Shown one piece after another: positions 44,122 through 52,918 of a stretch of DNA of 64,000 nucleotides. Made by a program: the position numbers and the translations under genes. Source of the DNA: DASYTH01 sp035762905 (GTDB lineage Bacteria; Actinomycetota; Actinomycetes; Mycobacteriales; Pseudonocardiaceae). Where the stretch lies: the NCBI RefSeq assembly GCF_035762905.1, contig NZ_DASUCC010000097.1, positions 186,001-250,000 of the forward strand, read 5' to 3'. The notes under the pieces were generated by a model. The model saw nothing but the letters and a program-made list of their open reading frames with translations. It had not been told where the DNA came from and did no database searches. Position 1 is the stretch's first letter. Every line of letters begins with the position of its first letter.

Positions 44122-44529
44122 ATGAGCCGGCAGCCGGCCGGGCCGGAACTGCCCGGCGACGAGTCGCCCACCAAGCCGCGGCGCAAGCGGGTGGTGCTTG
44201 CCGACTCCCGGGCCCCGGTGACCGTGCTGCGCACCGTGGTCGAGCTGGAGGAGCAGACCAGCTACGGCGAGGAGTTGGTCCGCCAGTTCATCCGGATCCA
44301 GCTCAAGGCGGCGATCAAGTTATGGCTGCCCGGGGTCCTGGCGCTGGCCTGCCTGCCGGCCCTGTTCCACTTCGTGCCGCAGCTGTCCCAGATTGAGGTC
44401 GTCGGCGTCCGGCTGCCCTGGCTGATCCTCGGCATCGTGCCGTTCCCGCTGCTGTTCGGGATCGGGTACTGGTTCAACATGATCGCCGAGCGGAACGAAC
44501 GTGACTTCGTCGACATGGTCGAGAAGTAG
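44122..44529 (+). CDS. Two-TM symporter-associated membrane protein (module 1)
   Basis: 135 aa. A cytoplasmic basic N-terminus and a short helix are followed by two membrane helices (LWLPGVLALACLPALFHFV; LPWLILGIVPFPLLFGIGYWF). The layout matches the shorter protein at 48320 in module 2 and resembles the DUF485 partners of acetate symporters, though the sequence is different. GGGGGATCCTC precedes the ATG. Probably co-translated with the downstream symporter; likely an accessory subunit. Confidence 0.8.
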   Translation: MSRQPAGPELPGDESPTKPRRKRVVLADSRAPVTVLRTVVELEEQTSYGEELVRQFIRIQLKAAIKLWLPGVLALACLPALFHFVPQLSQIEVVGVRLPWLILGIVPFPLLFGIGYWFNMIAERNERDFVDMVEK

Positions 44530-44574
44530 GGTGCACGGAACAACTCCGCACCGGATGGACGTTTGGGTCGAGGC

Positions 44575-46359
44575 GTGGAACTGAACCTGTGGGCCGTCGT
44601 CGGCGTCATGCTGGTGGCGTTCGTGACGTTCTATATCGGTTTCCGGTCGTCCCGCCTGGCCAGCACCACCCCGGACTTCCTGGTCGCCCGGCGCACGGTG
44701 CGGTCCAGCCGCAACGCCGCCGCGGTGTCCGGCGAGTACCTGTCCGCCGCATCGTTCCTCGGCGTGGCCGGGCTGGTGCTCAAGGACGGGGCGGACGCGC
44801 TGTGGTATCCGATCGGGTTCACCGCCGGCTACCTGGCCCTGATGGTGTTCGTGGCCGCGCCGCTGCGCCGCTCCGGGGCGTACACGCTGCCGGACTTCTG
44901 CGAGGCCCGGCTCGGCTCGTCGGCACTGCGCGGGCTGGCCACGGCGTTCGTGGTGTTCATCGGGATCCTCTACCTGGTTCCGCAGTTGCAGGGTGCCGGG
45001 CTCACCGTGGCCCGGATCCTGCCGTTCCCGACCTGGATCGGCTCGCTGCTGGTCGCCGCCGTGGTCATGGTCAACGTGTTCGGCGGCGGGATGCGGGCGA
45101 TCACCGTGGTACAGGCTTTTCAGTACTGGCTCAAGCTGTTCGCCATCGCCGTGCCCACCTTCGTCATGTGCGCGCTGTTCTTCGGCGAGGGCGGCCTGCA
45201 CGGCTCGATGCGCGGGCTGACCGAGCCGGTGCCGCCGACGTTCACCGAGGCCACCGCGATCGACGTGCAGACCCCGGTGGTGCTGCAGGTCAAGGAGCGC
45301 ACCACGCTGACCGCCAACGGCACGGTGGGCGGCCGGGAGGTGCACAGCAGCGTGCTGTGGGAGCCCGGCGAGTACTCGGTCGACGCCGGCACCACGCTGA
45401 ACTTCTTCGAGGGCTCCTCGGTTCCGGTGGTGGTCGGCGCGCCCGCGGACAACGAGAGCTGGCTGCGTCCGGTGGCCGGCACCTCGGACATGTTCCTGAC
45501 CTACTCGCTGATCCTGGCCACGTTCCTGGGCACCATGGGGCTGCCGCACGTGCTGGTGCGCTTCTACACCAACCCGGACGGCCGGGCGGCCCGGCGCACC
45601 ACGCTGCACGTGCTGCTGCTGCTGTCGCTGTTCTACCTGTTCCCGGTGCTGATCGGGGCGCTGTCCCGGCTGTACGTGCCGGAGCTGCTGGTCACCGGGC
45701 GGACCGACCTGGCCGTGCTGGCGCTGCCCACCAAGATCGCGCCCGGGGTGCTCGGCGAGATCCTCGGCGCGGTGACCGCGGCCGGCGCGTTCGCCGCGTT
45801 CCTGTCCACCTCGTCCGGCCTGGTGGTCAGCGTGGCCGGGGTGCTGTCCACGGACATGCTCCGCGGCCGGGTCGCGGACTTCCGGTACGCCACCGCGATC
45901 GCCGGTGGCGTGCCGCTGTTGCTGTCCATCGTGCTGCGGCCGACCGACATCTCGCTGACCGTGGGCATGTCCTTCGCCCTGGCCGCGTCCACCTTCTGCC
46001 CGGTGCTGCTGCTCGGCATCTGGTGGCGCAGGCTGACCTGGGTGGGCGCCGCCGCCGGGATCCTGGTGGGCGGCGCGCTCGTGCTCGGCGCGCTGGTGGT
46101 GAACACGATCAGCAACTACACCGGCAACTGGGCCTGGGCGCTGCTGTCCCAGCCGGCCATCGTGACCGTTCCGGTCGCCTTCCTGACCGTGATCCTGGTC
46201 AGCAAGGCCACCCAGCGGACCCTGCCGACCGACGTGAACCGGATCCGGCTGCGGATGCACGCCCCGGACCGGCTCGGGTTCATCCGGGACCGGGACGTCG
46301 CCCGGTTCGGGACCGCCGAGGAGCGGGCGCGGTTGGCCCAGGGGCGCCACCGTCAGTGA
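44575..46359 (+). CDS. Sodium:solute symporter (module 1)
   Basis: 594 aa SSS-family transporter with about 13 membrane segments. SGEYLSAASFLGVAGL and GTMGLPHVLVRFYTNPDGRAARR are core motifs of the ActP/MctC subgroup. An extracytoplasmic insert of about 100 residues (about 215-310: VVLQVKERTTLTANG...VLWEPGEYSVDAGT) is not present in the actP at 50837 but has a counterpart in the second symporter. GTG at 44575 chosen over a TTG at 44563. Substrate is probably a small monocarboxylate. Confidence 0.9.
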   Translation: MELNLWAVVGVMLVAFVTFYIGFRSSRLASTTPDFLVARRTVRSSRNAAAVSGEYLSAASFLGVAGLVLKDGADALWYPIGFTAGYLALMVFVAAPLRRSGAYTLPDFCEARLGSSALRGLATAFVVFIGILYLVPQLQGAGLTVARILPFPTWIGSLLVAAVVMVNVFGGGMRAITVVQAFQYWLKLFAIAVPTFVMCALFFGEGGLHGSMRGLTEPVPPTFTEATAIDVQTPVVLQVKERTTLTANGTVGGREVHSSVLWEPGEYSVDAGTTLNFFEGSSVPVVVGAPADNESWLRPVAGTSDMFLTYSLILATFLGTMGLPHVLVRFYTNPDGRAARRTTLHVLLLLSLFYLFPVLIGALSRLYVPELLVTGRTDLAVLALPTKIAPGVLGEILGAVTAAGAFAAFLSTSSGLVVSVAGVLSTDMLRGRVADFRYATAIAGGVPLLLSIVLRPTDISLTVGMSFALAASTFCPVLLLGIWWRRLTWVGAAAGILVGGALVLGALVVNTISNYTGNWAWALLSQPAIVTVPVAFLTVILVSKATQRTLPTDVNRIRLRMHAPDRLGFIRDRDVARFGTAEERARLAQGRHRQ

Positions 46360-46411
46360 GCCTTGAGAGAGCTTTCGGATTGTCCGCCACCCACCTAGGG
46401 TTCGCTACGAA

Positions 46412-47479
46412 GTGCGTGAACCGAGCAGGACCACTCTGCGTAGCAGTCCGCCTCCGATGATGGAGCGTTCGATGGCGTCGACCTTGCGGGCGGCCCGGCA
46501 CGTCGCGGCCGAGCTCCGGGACGGCCTCACCGGGCCAGGGGTGCGTGCCGCCGCGCGCGGGGTGCGCCGGCTGCTCGACGTGGCCGGCATCGGCCTCGCC
46601 GACCTGTCCGGCGTGCCGGTCTGGGCCGGCACGCCACCCCCGGACGGGGCGGACGCGCTGGTCGACCAGGTGCTGCGGACCGAGAACCGGGCCGGCCGCG
46701 CGCCGATCCTCGCGCTGCCGCTGCACGTGCAGGACGAGCTGGTCGGGGTGCTGGTGGTGCACGGCGCGGCGCGCCGGGCCGAGGTCCGCGAGGTGGCCGA
46801 CTGGGTGGTCGAGGCGCTCGAGCGGGGCCGGCTGGAGGCCTCCGCCGAGCAGGCCGCCCTGGCCGAGCTGCGGGCGCTGCGGGCCGAGATCTCCCCGCAC
46901 TTCGTCTACAACGCGCTCACCGTGATCGCCGCCCAGGTGCGCTCCGAGCCGGACCGGGCCCGCGAGCTGATGCTCGACTTCGCCGACTACATCCGTTACA
47001 GCCTGGCCAAACACGGCGAGTACACCACCGTGGCCGATGAGTTCCACGCCATCGAGACCTACCTGGCGCTGCAGCGCGCGGTGCTCGGTGAACGGCTGCG
47101 GGTGCAGGTCCGGGTGGCGCCCGAGGTACTCGCCGTGGCCCTGCCCTACCTGGTGCTCCAGCCGCTGGTGGAGAACGCGGTGCGGCACGGCATCGAGCCG
47201 CGCGCCGGCGCCGGGCTGGTCCAGGTGCGCGGCGAGGCCGAGGGCAACGACTGCGTGATCAGCGTGGAGGACGACGGGGTGGGCATGGACCCGGCGCTGG
47301 CCGAGGGCATCCTGGCCGGCCGGGGTGGATCGGACGGCCTGGGGCTGGCCAACGTCGACCGCCGGCTGCGGCACGTCTACGGACCGTGGTTCGGGTTGGT
47401 CGTGGAGACCAACGTGGGGTCCGGCACCCGGGTCGTGGTGCGCATCCCCCGGTTCCAGCCGGGGGTGATGCCCGGATGA
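46412..47479 (+). CDS. LytS-type histidine kinase (module 2)
   Basis: 355 aa. No N-terminal membrane helix and no CxnC-type motif, unlike the first kinase. A GAF-like region (about 40-150: VAGIGLADLSGVPVWAG...LALPLHVQDELVGVLVVHG) precedes the phospho-acceptor His in AEISPHFVYNALTVIAAQV. The ATPase has LVENAVRHG and SVEDDGVGMD. Probably a soluble sensor of an intracellular ligand. GTG at 46412; ATG 46457 is an alternative. The response regulator follows 58 bp later. Confidence 0.9.
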   Translation: MREPSRTTLRSSPPPMMERSMASTLRAARHVAAELRDGLTGPGVRAAARGVRRLLDVAGIGLADLSGVPVWAGTPPPDGADALVDQVLRTENRAGRAPILALPLHVQDELVGVLVVHGAARRAEVREVADWVVEALERGRLEASAEQAALAELRALRAEISPHFVYNALTVIAAQVRSEPDRARELMLDFADYIRYSLAKHGEYTTVADEFHAIETYLALQRAVLGERLRVQVRVAPEVLAVALPYLVLQPLVENAVRHGIEPRAGAGLVQVRGEAEGNDCVISVEDDGVGMDPALAEGILAGRGGSDGLGLANVDRRLRHVYGPWFGLVVETNVGSGTRVVVRIPRFQPGVMPG

Positions 47480-47480
47480 G

Positions 47481-47529
47481 CGAGCTTGCGAGCGAATCAC
47501 CGGTCCAACGCCGGCACCGAGCTTGCGAG
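47481..47529. repeat. 12-bp direct repeat between kinase and regulator
   Basis: CGAGCTTGCGAG occurs at 47481-47492 and again at 47518-47529, in the gap between the module 2 kinase and its regulator. It may be a short dispersed repeat or a regulator binding pair. Confidence 0.45.
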
Positions 47530-47537
47530 GTGGTGGC

Positions 47538-48320
47538 GTGACCGGTGGCCTGCGGGTGCTCGCCGTGGACGACGTGCCGGCGGCCCTCGACGAGCTGTGT
47601 GCGCTGCTGCACGACGCCGCCGAGGTGGTCGAGGTGGCCGGCGCCGCCGACCCGATCACCGCGCTGCGCATGATCCAGAGCGACCGGTTCGACGCGGTGT
47701 TCCTGGACGTGGCCATGCCGGGCCTGGACGGCCTCGAGCTGGCCGCGCTGCTGGCCCGGCTGTCCGACCCGCCGGTGATCGTGTTCGTCACCGCCTACGA
47801 CAAGCACGCCGTGGCCGCCTACGGGGTGGGCGCGGTCGACTACCTGCTCAAGCCGGTCCGGGCCGAGCGGCTGGCCGACGCGCTGACCCGGGTGCTGCGG
47901 GTGCTGCGGACCAAGGACCCGGAGCCCGTGGACACCCCGGCCGCGCTGCCGGACGCGATGGCCGCGCTGCCGGTGGAGAGCGCCGGCCGCACCCGGTACG
48001 TGCGGCGCAACGAGGTGCACTACGTCGAGGCGCACGGCGACTACGTCCGGCTGTACACCAAGACCGGCGTGCACCTGGTCCGGATGCCGATCTCCCGGCT
48101 GGAGGAGTACTGGGAGGCCGCCGGCTTCGTCCGGGTGCACCGCAGCTTCCTGGTCGCCCTCGGCGCGGTGCGCGAGCTGCGCAGCGACGCGGTCGGCGGG
48201 CTGCTCGCGCACACCGACCTCGGCGACGTGCCGGTCAGCCGCCGGCACGCCCGGGACCTGCGCGAACAGCTGCTGCACGCGGCCCGGAACGGCCAGCTCG
48301 ACCGGACCGGGCGGGGCTGA
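47538..48320 (+). CDS. LytTR-family response regulator (module 2)
   Basis: 260 aa. Receiver with VDDVPAALDEL, phospho-acceptor D57 in VFLDVAMPGLDGLE, and Lys in YLLKPVRAERL. The C-terminal LytTR domain (about 150-250) has EVHYVEAHGDYVRLYT and GFVRVHRSFLVAL. GTG 47538 is preceded by GAGGTGG. The stop overlaps the next start as TGATG. It probably regulates the adjacent symporter. Confidence 0.93.
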   Translation: MTGGLRVLAVDDVPAALDELCALLHDAAEVVEVAGAADPITALRMIQSDRFDAVFLDVAMPGLDGLELAALLARLSDPPVIVFVTAYDKHAVAAYGVGAVDYLLKPVRAERLADALTRVLRVLRTKDPEPVDTPAALPDAMAALPVESAGRTRYVRRNEVHYVEAHGDYVRLYTKTGVHLVRMPISRLEEYWEAAGFVRVHRSFLVALGAVRELRSDAVGGLLAHTDLGDVPVSRRHARDLREQLLHAARNGQLDRTGRG

Positions 48321-48670
48321 TGTCTCCGACGCGCCGGGTGGCGGTGATGAGCCCGCAGACCCGGCACGCGCACGCCCGGGGACGGTTGCGCGGCCGCTGG
48401 CGGTTGCCCACCCTCGAGCCGAGGGACGCCGACCGGGCGGTGGTCATCTTCCAGGCGCAGCGCCGGCTCGCGGTGGCCCCGCTGGTGCTGCTGTTCGCCG
48501 GGATGCTGGGCCTGCCGCTGGTGTTCCGGCTGTTCCCCGGGCTGGACCAGCTCCGGCTGGCCGGGATCCCGGTGTCCTGGCTCGCCCTGGCCGTGCTGCC
48601 GTACCCGGCCCTGGTCCTGCTGGCCCGCTGGCAGCTGCGCCGGGCCGAACGGGTCGAGGACGAGCGGTGA
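48320..48670 (+). CDS. Two-TM symporter-associated membrane protein (module 2)
   Basis: 116 aa. Basic N-terminus, two membrane helices (VAPLVLLFAGMLGLPLVF; VSWLALAVLPYPALVLLA) and a charged C-terminus. The pattern FPGLDQLRLAGIPVSWL parallels the module 1 protein (FVPQLSQIEVVGVRLPWL), so the two are paralogues. It starts inside the regulator stop (TGATG) and ends inside the symporter start (GTGA): translation of the three is coupled. Confidence 0.8.
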   Translation: MSPTRRVAVMSPQTRHAHARGRLRGRWRLPTLEPRDADRAVVIFQAQRRLAVAPLVLLFAGMLGLPLVFRLFPGLDQLRLAGIPVSWLALAVLPYPALVLLARWQLRRAERVEDER

Positions 48671-50433
48671 TCTTCGCCTTCGCCGTCGCGCCGGTGGTGC
48701 TGGTGACGCTGCTGATCGGGTTGCGCGGGGTGGCCGCCATGCGCACCACCTCGGACTTCCTGGTGGCCTCCCGCCGGGTCTCACCGCTGCTCAACTCCGC
48801 AGCGGTGTCCGGCGAGTACCTGTCCGCCGCCTCGTTCCTCGGCGTGGCCGGGCTGGTAGTCAAGGACGGCGTCGGCGCGCTGTGGTACCCGGTCGGGTTC
48901 ACCGCCGGCTACATCGCGATGCTGGTGCTGGTCGCCGCGCCGATGCGCCGGTCGGGGGCGCTGACCGTGCCGGACTTCGCCGAGGCGCGGCTGGCCTCCC
49001 CGGTGCTGCGCCGGGTGTCCGCCGTGGTGATCCTGGTGATCGGCGCGCTCTACCTGGTGCCCCAGTTCCGCACCTCCGGCCTGGTGCTCAGCGTGGTCAG
49101 CGGTACCCCGTACTGGGTCGGCGTGGTGATCGCCGGCGCCGGGGTGGCGATCACGCTCGCGCTCGGCGGCATGCGCGCGGCCACCTACGTGCAGGCCTTC
49201 CAGTTCGTGCTCAAGCTGGTGCTGTTCATCGTGCCGGCGGTGTGGCTGCTGGTCTCGGTCGGCCCGGCGGTGCGCGGCGAGGCGGTGCACCCGGTGGAGT
49301 TCACCCGGTTCGGCCGGGACACCCCGGTGACGTTCCGGGTCGGGGTGACCATGGACCTGACCGAGTCGACCATCGTGCGCACCGACGACGGGGTGCGCCT
49401 GCTCGAGCCGGGACCGTGGCAGGTCGCCGCCGGCACCCGGGTGGTGTTCCCGGCCGGCGCGGCGGTCCCCGAGGTGCGCGGTGAGCCGCTGCCCGGCGGG
49501 GCCAGCTGGCAGCGGCCGCTGCTGGACCTGCAGAACGCCGGCTACCCGCTGCTCGGCACCTGGGCGCTGCTGATCTCGCTGATGCTCGGCACCATGGGTC
49601 TGCCGCACGTGCTGATGCGGTTCCACACCAGCCCGGACGGCCGGGCCGCGCGGCGCACCGCGGCGCTGACCGTCGGCCTGCTCAGCATGTTCTACCTGTT
49701 TCCCGGGATCTACGGGGTGCTCGGCCGGGTCCTGGTGCCGCACCTGTACCTGTCCGGTGCCACCGACACGGCGGTGGTGGCGCTGCCCGCCCAGGTCGAC
49801 ACCGGCGTTGCCGGCACGGCGTTCACCGGGCTGCTCACCGCGGGCGCGTTCGCCGCGTTCCTGGCCACCTCGCTCGGCCTGCTGCTGGTGGTCTCCGGGG
49901 CGATCTCCTACGACCTGCTGCCCGGCGGGCTGAGCCGGCTGCGGATCACCGTGTTCGGCGCGGCGGCCGCGGTCGTGCTGCTCGCCCTGATGGCCATCCG
50001 GCTGGACGCCGGGGTGCTGGTCACCTGGGGGTTCACCGTGGCGGCGTCCACCTTCTGCCCGCTGCTGGTGCTGGGGATCTGGTGGGCCCGGCTGACCGTG
50101 GCCGGGGCGCTGGCCGGGGTGCTCGCGGGGCTGCTCGGCTCGGCCGGGGCGATCACGGTGACGCTGTTCGGGCCGCCGCTGTCCGGCTGGGTGGCGATCC
50201 TGGTCGCACAGCCGGCGCCGTGGACGGTTCCGCTGGCGTTCCTGACCATGATCGCCGTGTCGCTGCGCGGACGGCCGCCGGCCTGGGCGGCCACCGCGAT
50301 GCTCCGGCTGCACCTCAACGAGGACCAGCCGACCAGCGCCGGGCCGTTGCCATTGCGTGATCTTCGCCACTCGACCCGGCCAGCGGACCGTTCGTCAACC
50401 GTTCGTCGCATCACCGGGCGACTGGTCCGCTGA
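48667..50433 (+). CDS. Sodium:solute symporter (module 2)
   Basis: 588 aa SSS-family transporter, about 13 membrane segments. SGEYLSAASFLGVAGL and GTMGLPHVLMRFHTSPDGRAARR are nearly identical to the module 1 symporter. It also carries the extracytoplasmic insert (about 205-285: VTFRVGVTMDLTESTIVRTDDG...EPGPWQVAAGTRVVF). GTG overlaps the preceding stop by 4 nt. The tail is Arg-rich and cytoplasmic. Probably imports a monocarboxylate. Confidence 0.9.
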   Translation: MIFAFAVAPVVLVTLLIGLRGVAAMRTTSDFLVASRRVSPLLNSAAVSGEYLSAASFLGVAGLVVKDGVGALWYPVGFTAGYIAMLVLVAAPMRRSGALTVPDFAEARLASPVLRRVSAVVILVIGALYLVPQFRTSGLVLSVVSGTPYWVGVVIAGAGVAITLALGGMRAATYVQAFQFVLKLVLFIVPAVWLLVSVGPAVRGEAVHPVEFTRFGRDTPVTFRVGVTMDLTESTIVRTDDGVRLLEPGPWQVAAGTRVVFPAGAAVPEVRGEPLPGGASWQRPLLDLQNAGYPLLGTWALLISLMLGTMGLPHVLMRFHTSPDGRAARRTAALTVGLLSMFYLFPGIYGVLGRVLVPHLYLSGATDTAVVALPAQVDTGVAGTAFTGLLTAGAFAAFLATSLGLLLVVSGAISYDLLPGGLSRLRITVFGAAAAVVLLALMAIRLDAGVLVTWGFTVAASTFCPLLVLGIWWARLTVAGALAGVLAGLLGSAGAITVTLFGPPLSGWVAILVAQPAPWTVPLAFLTMIAVSLRGRPPAWAATAMLRLHLNEDQPTSAGPLPLRDLRHSTRPADRSSTVRRITGRLVR

Positions 50434-50498
50434 CGATTTCCGCAGCCCGGAGGCCTTCCTAGCGTGTGGCCAATGTCCATGCCTTACGGGAGGTTCTC

Positions 50499-50840
50499 GT
50501 GAGCACAACCGAAGAGACCAGGTCGGGCCCGAGCCCGGACTGGGAGGCGATCGACCAGAGCGCCGACTTCATCGTTTTACGGCGGCGGCTGCGCACCTTC
50601 GTCTTCCCGATGACGGTGGCCTTCCTCAGTTGGTACCTGCTGTACGTGCTGTTGTCCGACTACGCCCACGACTTCATGTCGACCAAGGTGTGGGGCAACA
50701 TCAACATCGGGCTGATCCTGGGGCTGCTGCAGTTCGCGTCCACGTTCCTGATCACCTGGCTGTACGCCAGGCACGCCAACCGGAACCTTGACCCGATCGC
50801 CGACAAGATCCGCCACGAGATCGAGGGAGACGCCAAGTGA
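50499..50840 (+). CDS. DUF485 membrane protein
   Basis: 113 aa DUF485 protein with two membrane helices (FVFPMTVAFLSWYLLYVLLSDY; IGLILGLLQFASTFLITWLY). This is the standard small partner encoded before ActP (YjcH-like). GTG 50499 has GGGAGGTTCTC upstream; its stop overlaps actP by 4 nt. Confidence 0.92.
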   Translation: MSTTEETRSGPSPDWEAIDQSADFIVLRRRLRTFVFPMTVAFLSWYLLYVLLSDYAHDFMSTKVWGNINIGLILGLLQFASTFLITWLYARHANRNLDPIADKIRHEIEGDAK

Positions 50841-52468
50841 GCATGATCGCGCTGGCTGACGCCGGTGTGCTGGCGCAGACCGAGGCCGAGGCCGAACCGC
50901 TCCTGAACATCGGCATCTTCGCCGTCTTCGTGGCGATCACCCTGGTGATCGTGTTCCGGGCCAGCCGGAGCACCAAGACGGCGTCCGACTACTACGCCGC
51001 GGGCCACGCCTTCACCGGTGCCCAGAACGGCATCGCCATCTCCGGCGACTACCTGTCCGCCGCGTCGTTCCTTGGCATCGCCGGTGCCATCGCGGTGTTC
51101 GGCTACGACGGGTTCCTGTTCTCGATCGGCTTCCTGGTGGCCTGGCTGGTCGCCCTGCTGCTGGTCGCCGAACTGCTGCGGAACACCGGCCGCTACACCA
51201 TGGGCGACGTGCTGGCGTTCCGGATGCGGCAGCGTCCGGTGCGGGCCGCCGCGTCGGTGTCCACGCTGGCCGTGTCGTTCTTCTACCTGCTTGCCCAGAT
51301 GGCCGGTGCCGGCGGCCTGGTCGCGCTGCTGCTCGGCGTGACCGGCAAGGGTGGGCAGGCCCTGGTGATCGGCGTGGTCGGCCTCATCATGATCACCTAC
51401 GTGGTGATCGGCGGCATGCGCGGCACCACCTGGGTCCAGATCATCAAGGCCACCCTGCTGATCTCCGGCGCGCTGGCGATGACCATCTGGGTGCTCGCCC
51501 AGCACGGGTTCAACCTGTCCAGCCTGCTCGGCGACGCGGTGGCGAACCACCCGAAGGGCGAGGCCATCCTCGGCCCTGGCCTGCAGTACGGCGCGACGGC
51601 GACCTCGAAGCTGGACTTCATCTCGCTGGCCCTGGCCCTGGTGCTGGGCACCGCGGGCCTGCCGCACATCCTGATGCGGTTCTACACCGTGCCGACCGCC
51701 AAGGACGCGCGCCGCTCGGTGATCTGGGCCATCGCGCTGATCGGCATCTTCTACCTGTTCACCCTGGTGCTCGGCTACGGCGCCGGCGCCCTGGTGGGCT
51801 CGGAGACGATCGCCGCGGCACCCGGCGGGCAGAACTCGGCGGCCCCGCTGCTCGCCTTCGAGCTGGGCGGCACGCTGCTGCTCGGCCTGATCGCGGCGGT
51901 GGCGTTCGCCACGATCCTGGCCGTGGTCGCCGGGCTCACGATCACCGCGTCGGCGTCGTTCGCGCACGACATCTACGCCAACGTGATCAAGAAGGGCGAG
52001 GCGGACGACAAGGTGCAGGAGGTGAAGGTCGCCCGGATCACCGCGTTCGTGATCGGCGCGCTGGCCATCGGCGGCGGCATCGTCGCGCTCGGCCAGAACA
52101 TCGCGTTCCTGGTCGCGCTCGCGTTCGCCGTGGCGGCCTCGGCGAACCTGCCGACGATCCTCTACTCGCTGTTCTGGAAGCGGTTCAACACCCAGGGCGC
52201 GCTGTGGAGCATCTACGGCGGTCTGATCGTCTGCATCGGACTGATCATTCTGTCGCCGGCCGTGTCGGGGCGGCCCACGTCGATGATCAAGGGCGCCGAC
52301 TTCGACGTCTTCCCGCTGGCCAACCCGGGCATCGTGTCCATCCCGGTGGCGTTCTTCCTCGGCTGGCTCGGCACCGTGCTGTCCAAGGAGAAGGACGACG
52401 CCAAGTACGCCGAGATGGAGGTCCGTGCGCTGACCGGCGCCGGTGCCGAGAAGGCCGTCGTGCATTAG
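50837..52468 (+). CDS. actP: Cation/acetate symporter ActP
   Basis: 543 aa SSS transporter of the acetate permease group, with about 13 membrane segments. ASDYYAAGHAFTGAQNGIAISGDYLSAASFLGIAGAIA and GTAGLPHILMRFYTVPTAKDARRS are typical. It lacks the large extracytoplasmic insert seen in the two upstream symporters. GTG start coupled to the DUF485 gene (GTGA). Third symporter in the cluster and the one closest to known acetate/pyruvate carriers. Confidence 0.93.
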   Translation: MSMIALADAGVLAQTEAEAEPLLNIGIFAVFVAITLVIVFRASRSTKTASDYYAAGHAFTGAQNGIAISGDYLSAASFLGIAGAIAVFGYDGFLFSIGFLVAWLVALLLVAELLRNTGRYTMGDVLAFRMRQRPVRAAASVSTLAVSFFYLLAQMAGAGGLVALLLGVTGKGGQALVIGVVGLIMITYVVIGGMRGTTWVQIIKATLLISGALAMTIWVLAQHGFNLSSLLGDAVANHPKGEAILGPGLQYGATATSKLDFISLALALVLGTAGLPHILMRFYTVPTAKDARRSVIWAIALIGIFYLFTLVLGYGAGALVGSETIAAAPGGQNSAAPLLAFELGGTLLLGLIAAVAFATILAVVAGLTITASASFAHDIYANVIKKGEADDKVQEVKVARITAFVIGALAIGGGIVALGQNIAFLVALAFAVAASANLPTILYSLFWKRFNTQGALWSIYGGLIVCIGLIILSPAVSGRPTSMIKGADFDVFPLANPGIVSIPVAFFLGWLGTVLSKEKDDAKYAEMEVRALTGAGAEKAVVH

Positions 52469-52504
52469 CTCGGTGCATGAGCTCGCCGCATGAGCTCGGT
52501 TCGG

Positions 52505-52539
52505 AAGGGGTCCGCGCCCGTTCGGGGTGCGGACCCCTT
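52505..52539 (+). terminator. Terminator after actP
   Basis: AAGGGGTCCGC (52505-52515) pairs perfectly with GCGGACCCCTT (52529-52539) around a 13-nt loop, followed by T-rich sequence. It ends the symporter cluster. Confidence 0.85.
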
Positions 52540-52581
52540 TCACGCGCGCCGTACCGGGTCGCGTGGCAGCATCGGGGCGTG

Positions 52582-52914
52582 ATGCCGCAACAGGTTCCCA
52601 GCGTGTCCGTCGATCAGCTGCCGGACGGCGCGACCGTGCTCGACGTGCGTGAGCCGGACGAGTGGGCCGCCGGGCACGCGCCGGACGCCCTGCACATCCC
52701 GATGGGCGACTTGGCCGCCCGGCTCGACGAGCTGCCCGCGGACGGCAACGTGTACGTGGTCTGCCGCAGCGGCGGACGGTCCGCCCGGGCCACCGCCTAC
52801 CTCAACGCCAACGGCTGGGAGGCGACCAACGTCGACGGCGGCATGAAGTCCTGGCACGCCGCCGGCCGGCCGATGGTCAGCGACCCGCCGGGCACCGAAC
52901 CAGAGGTCATCTAG
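52582..52914 (+). CDS. Rhodanese-domain protein
   Basis: 110 aa single rhodanese domain. VLDVREPDEWAAGHAPDALHIPMGDL and the active-site loop VCRSGGRSARA (catalytic Cys) are seen, then GWEATNVDGGMKSWHAAG. Transfers sulfane sulfur. A GTG at 52579 directly precedes the ATG and is equally possible. The DUF4328 gene starts 4 nt after the stop. Confidence 0.93.
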   Translation: MPQQVPSVSVDQLPDGATVLDVREPDEWAAGHAPDALHIPMGDLAARLDELPADGNVYVVCRSGGRSARATAYLNANGWEATNVDGGMKSWHAAGRPMVSDPPGTEPEVI

Positions 52915-52918
52915 GCCG

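Noticed and set aside
44320..46350. 676-aa minus-strand open frame
   Set aside because: Antisense to the first symporter and rich in His/Gln/Gly; no ribosome-binding site and no domain.
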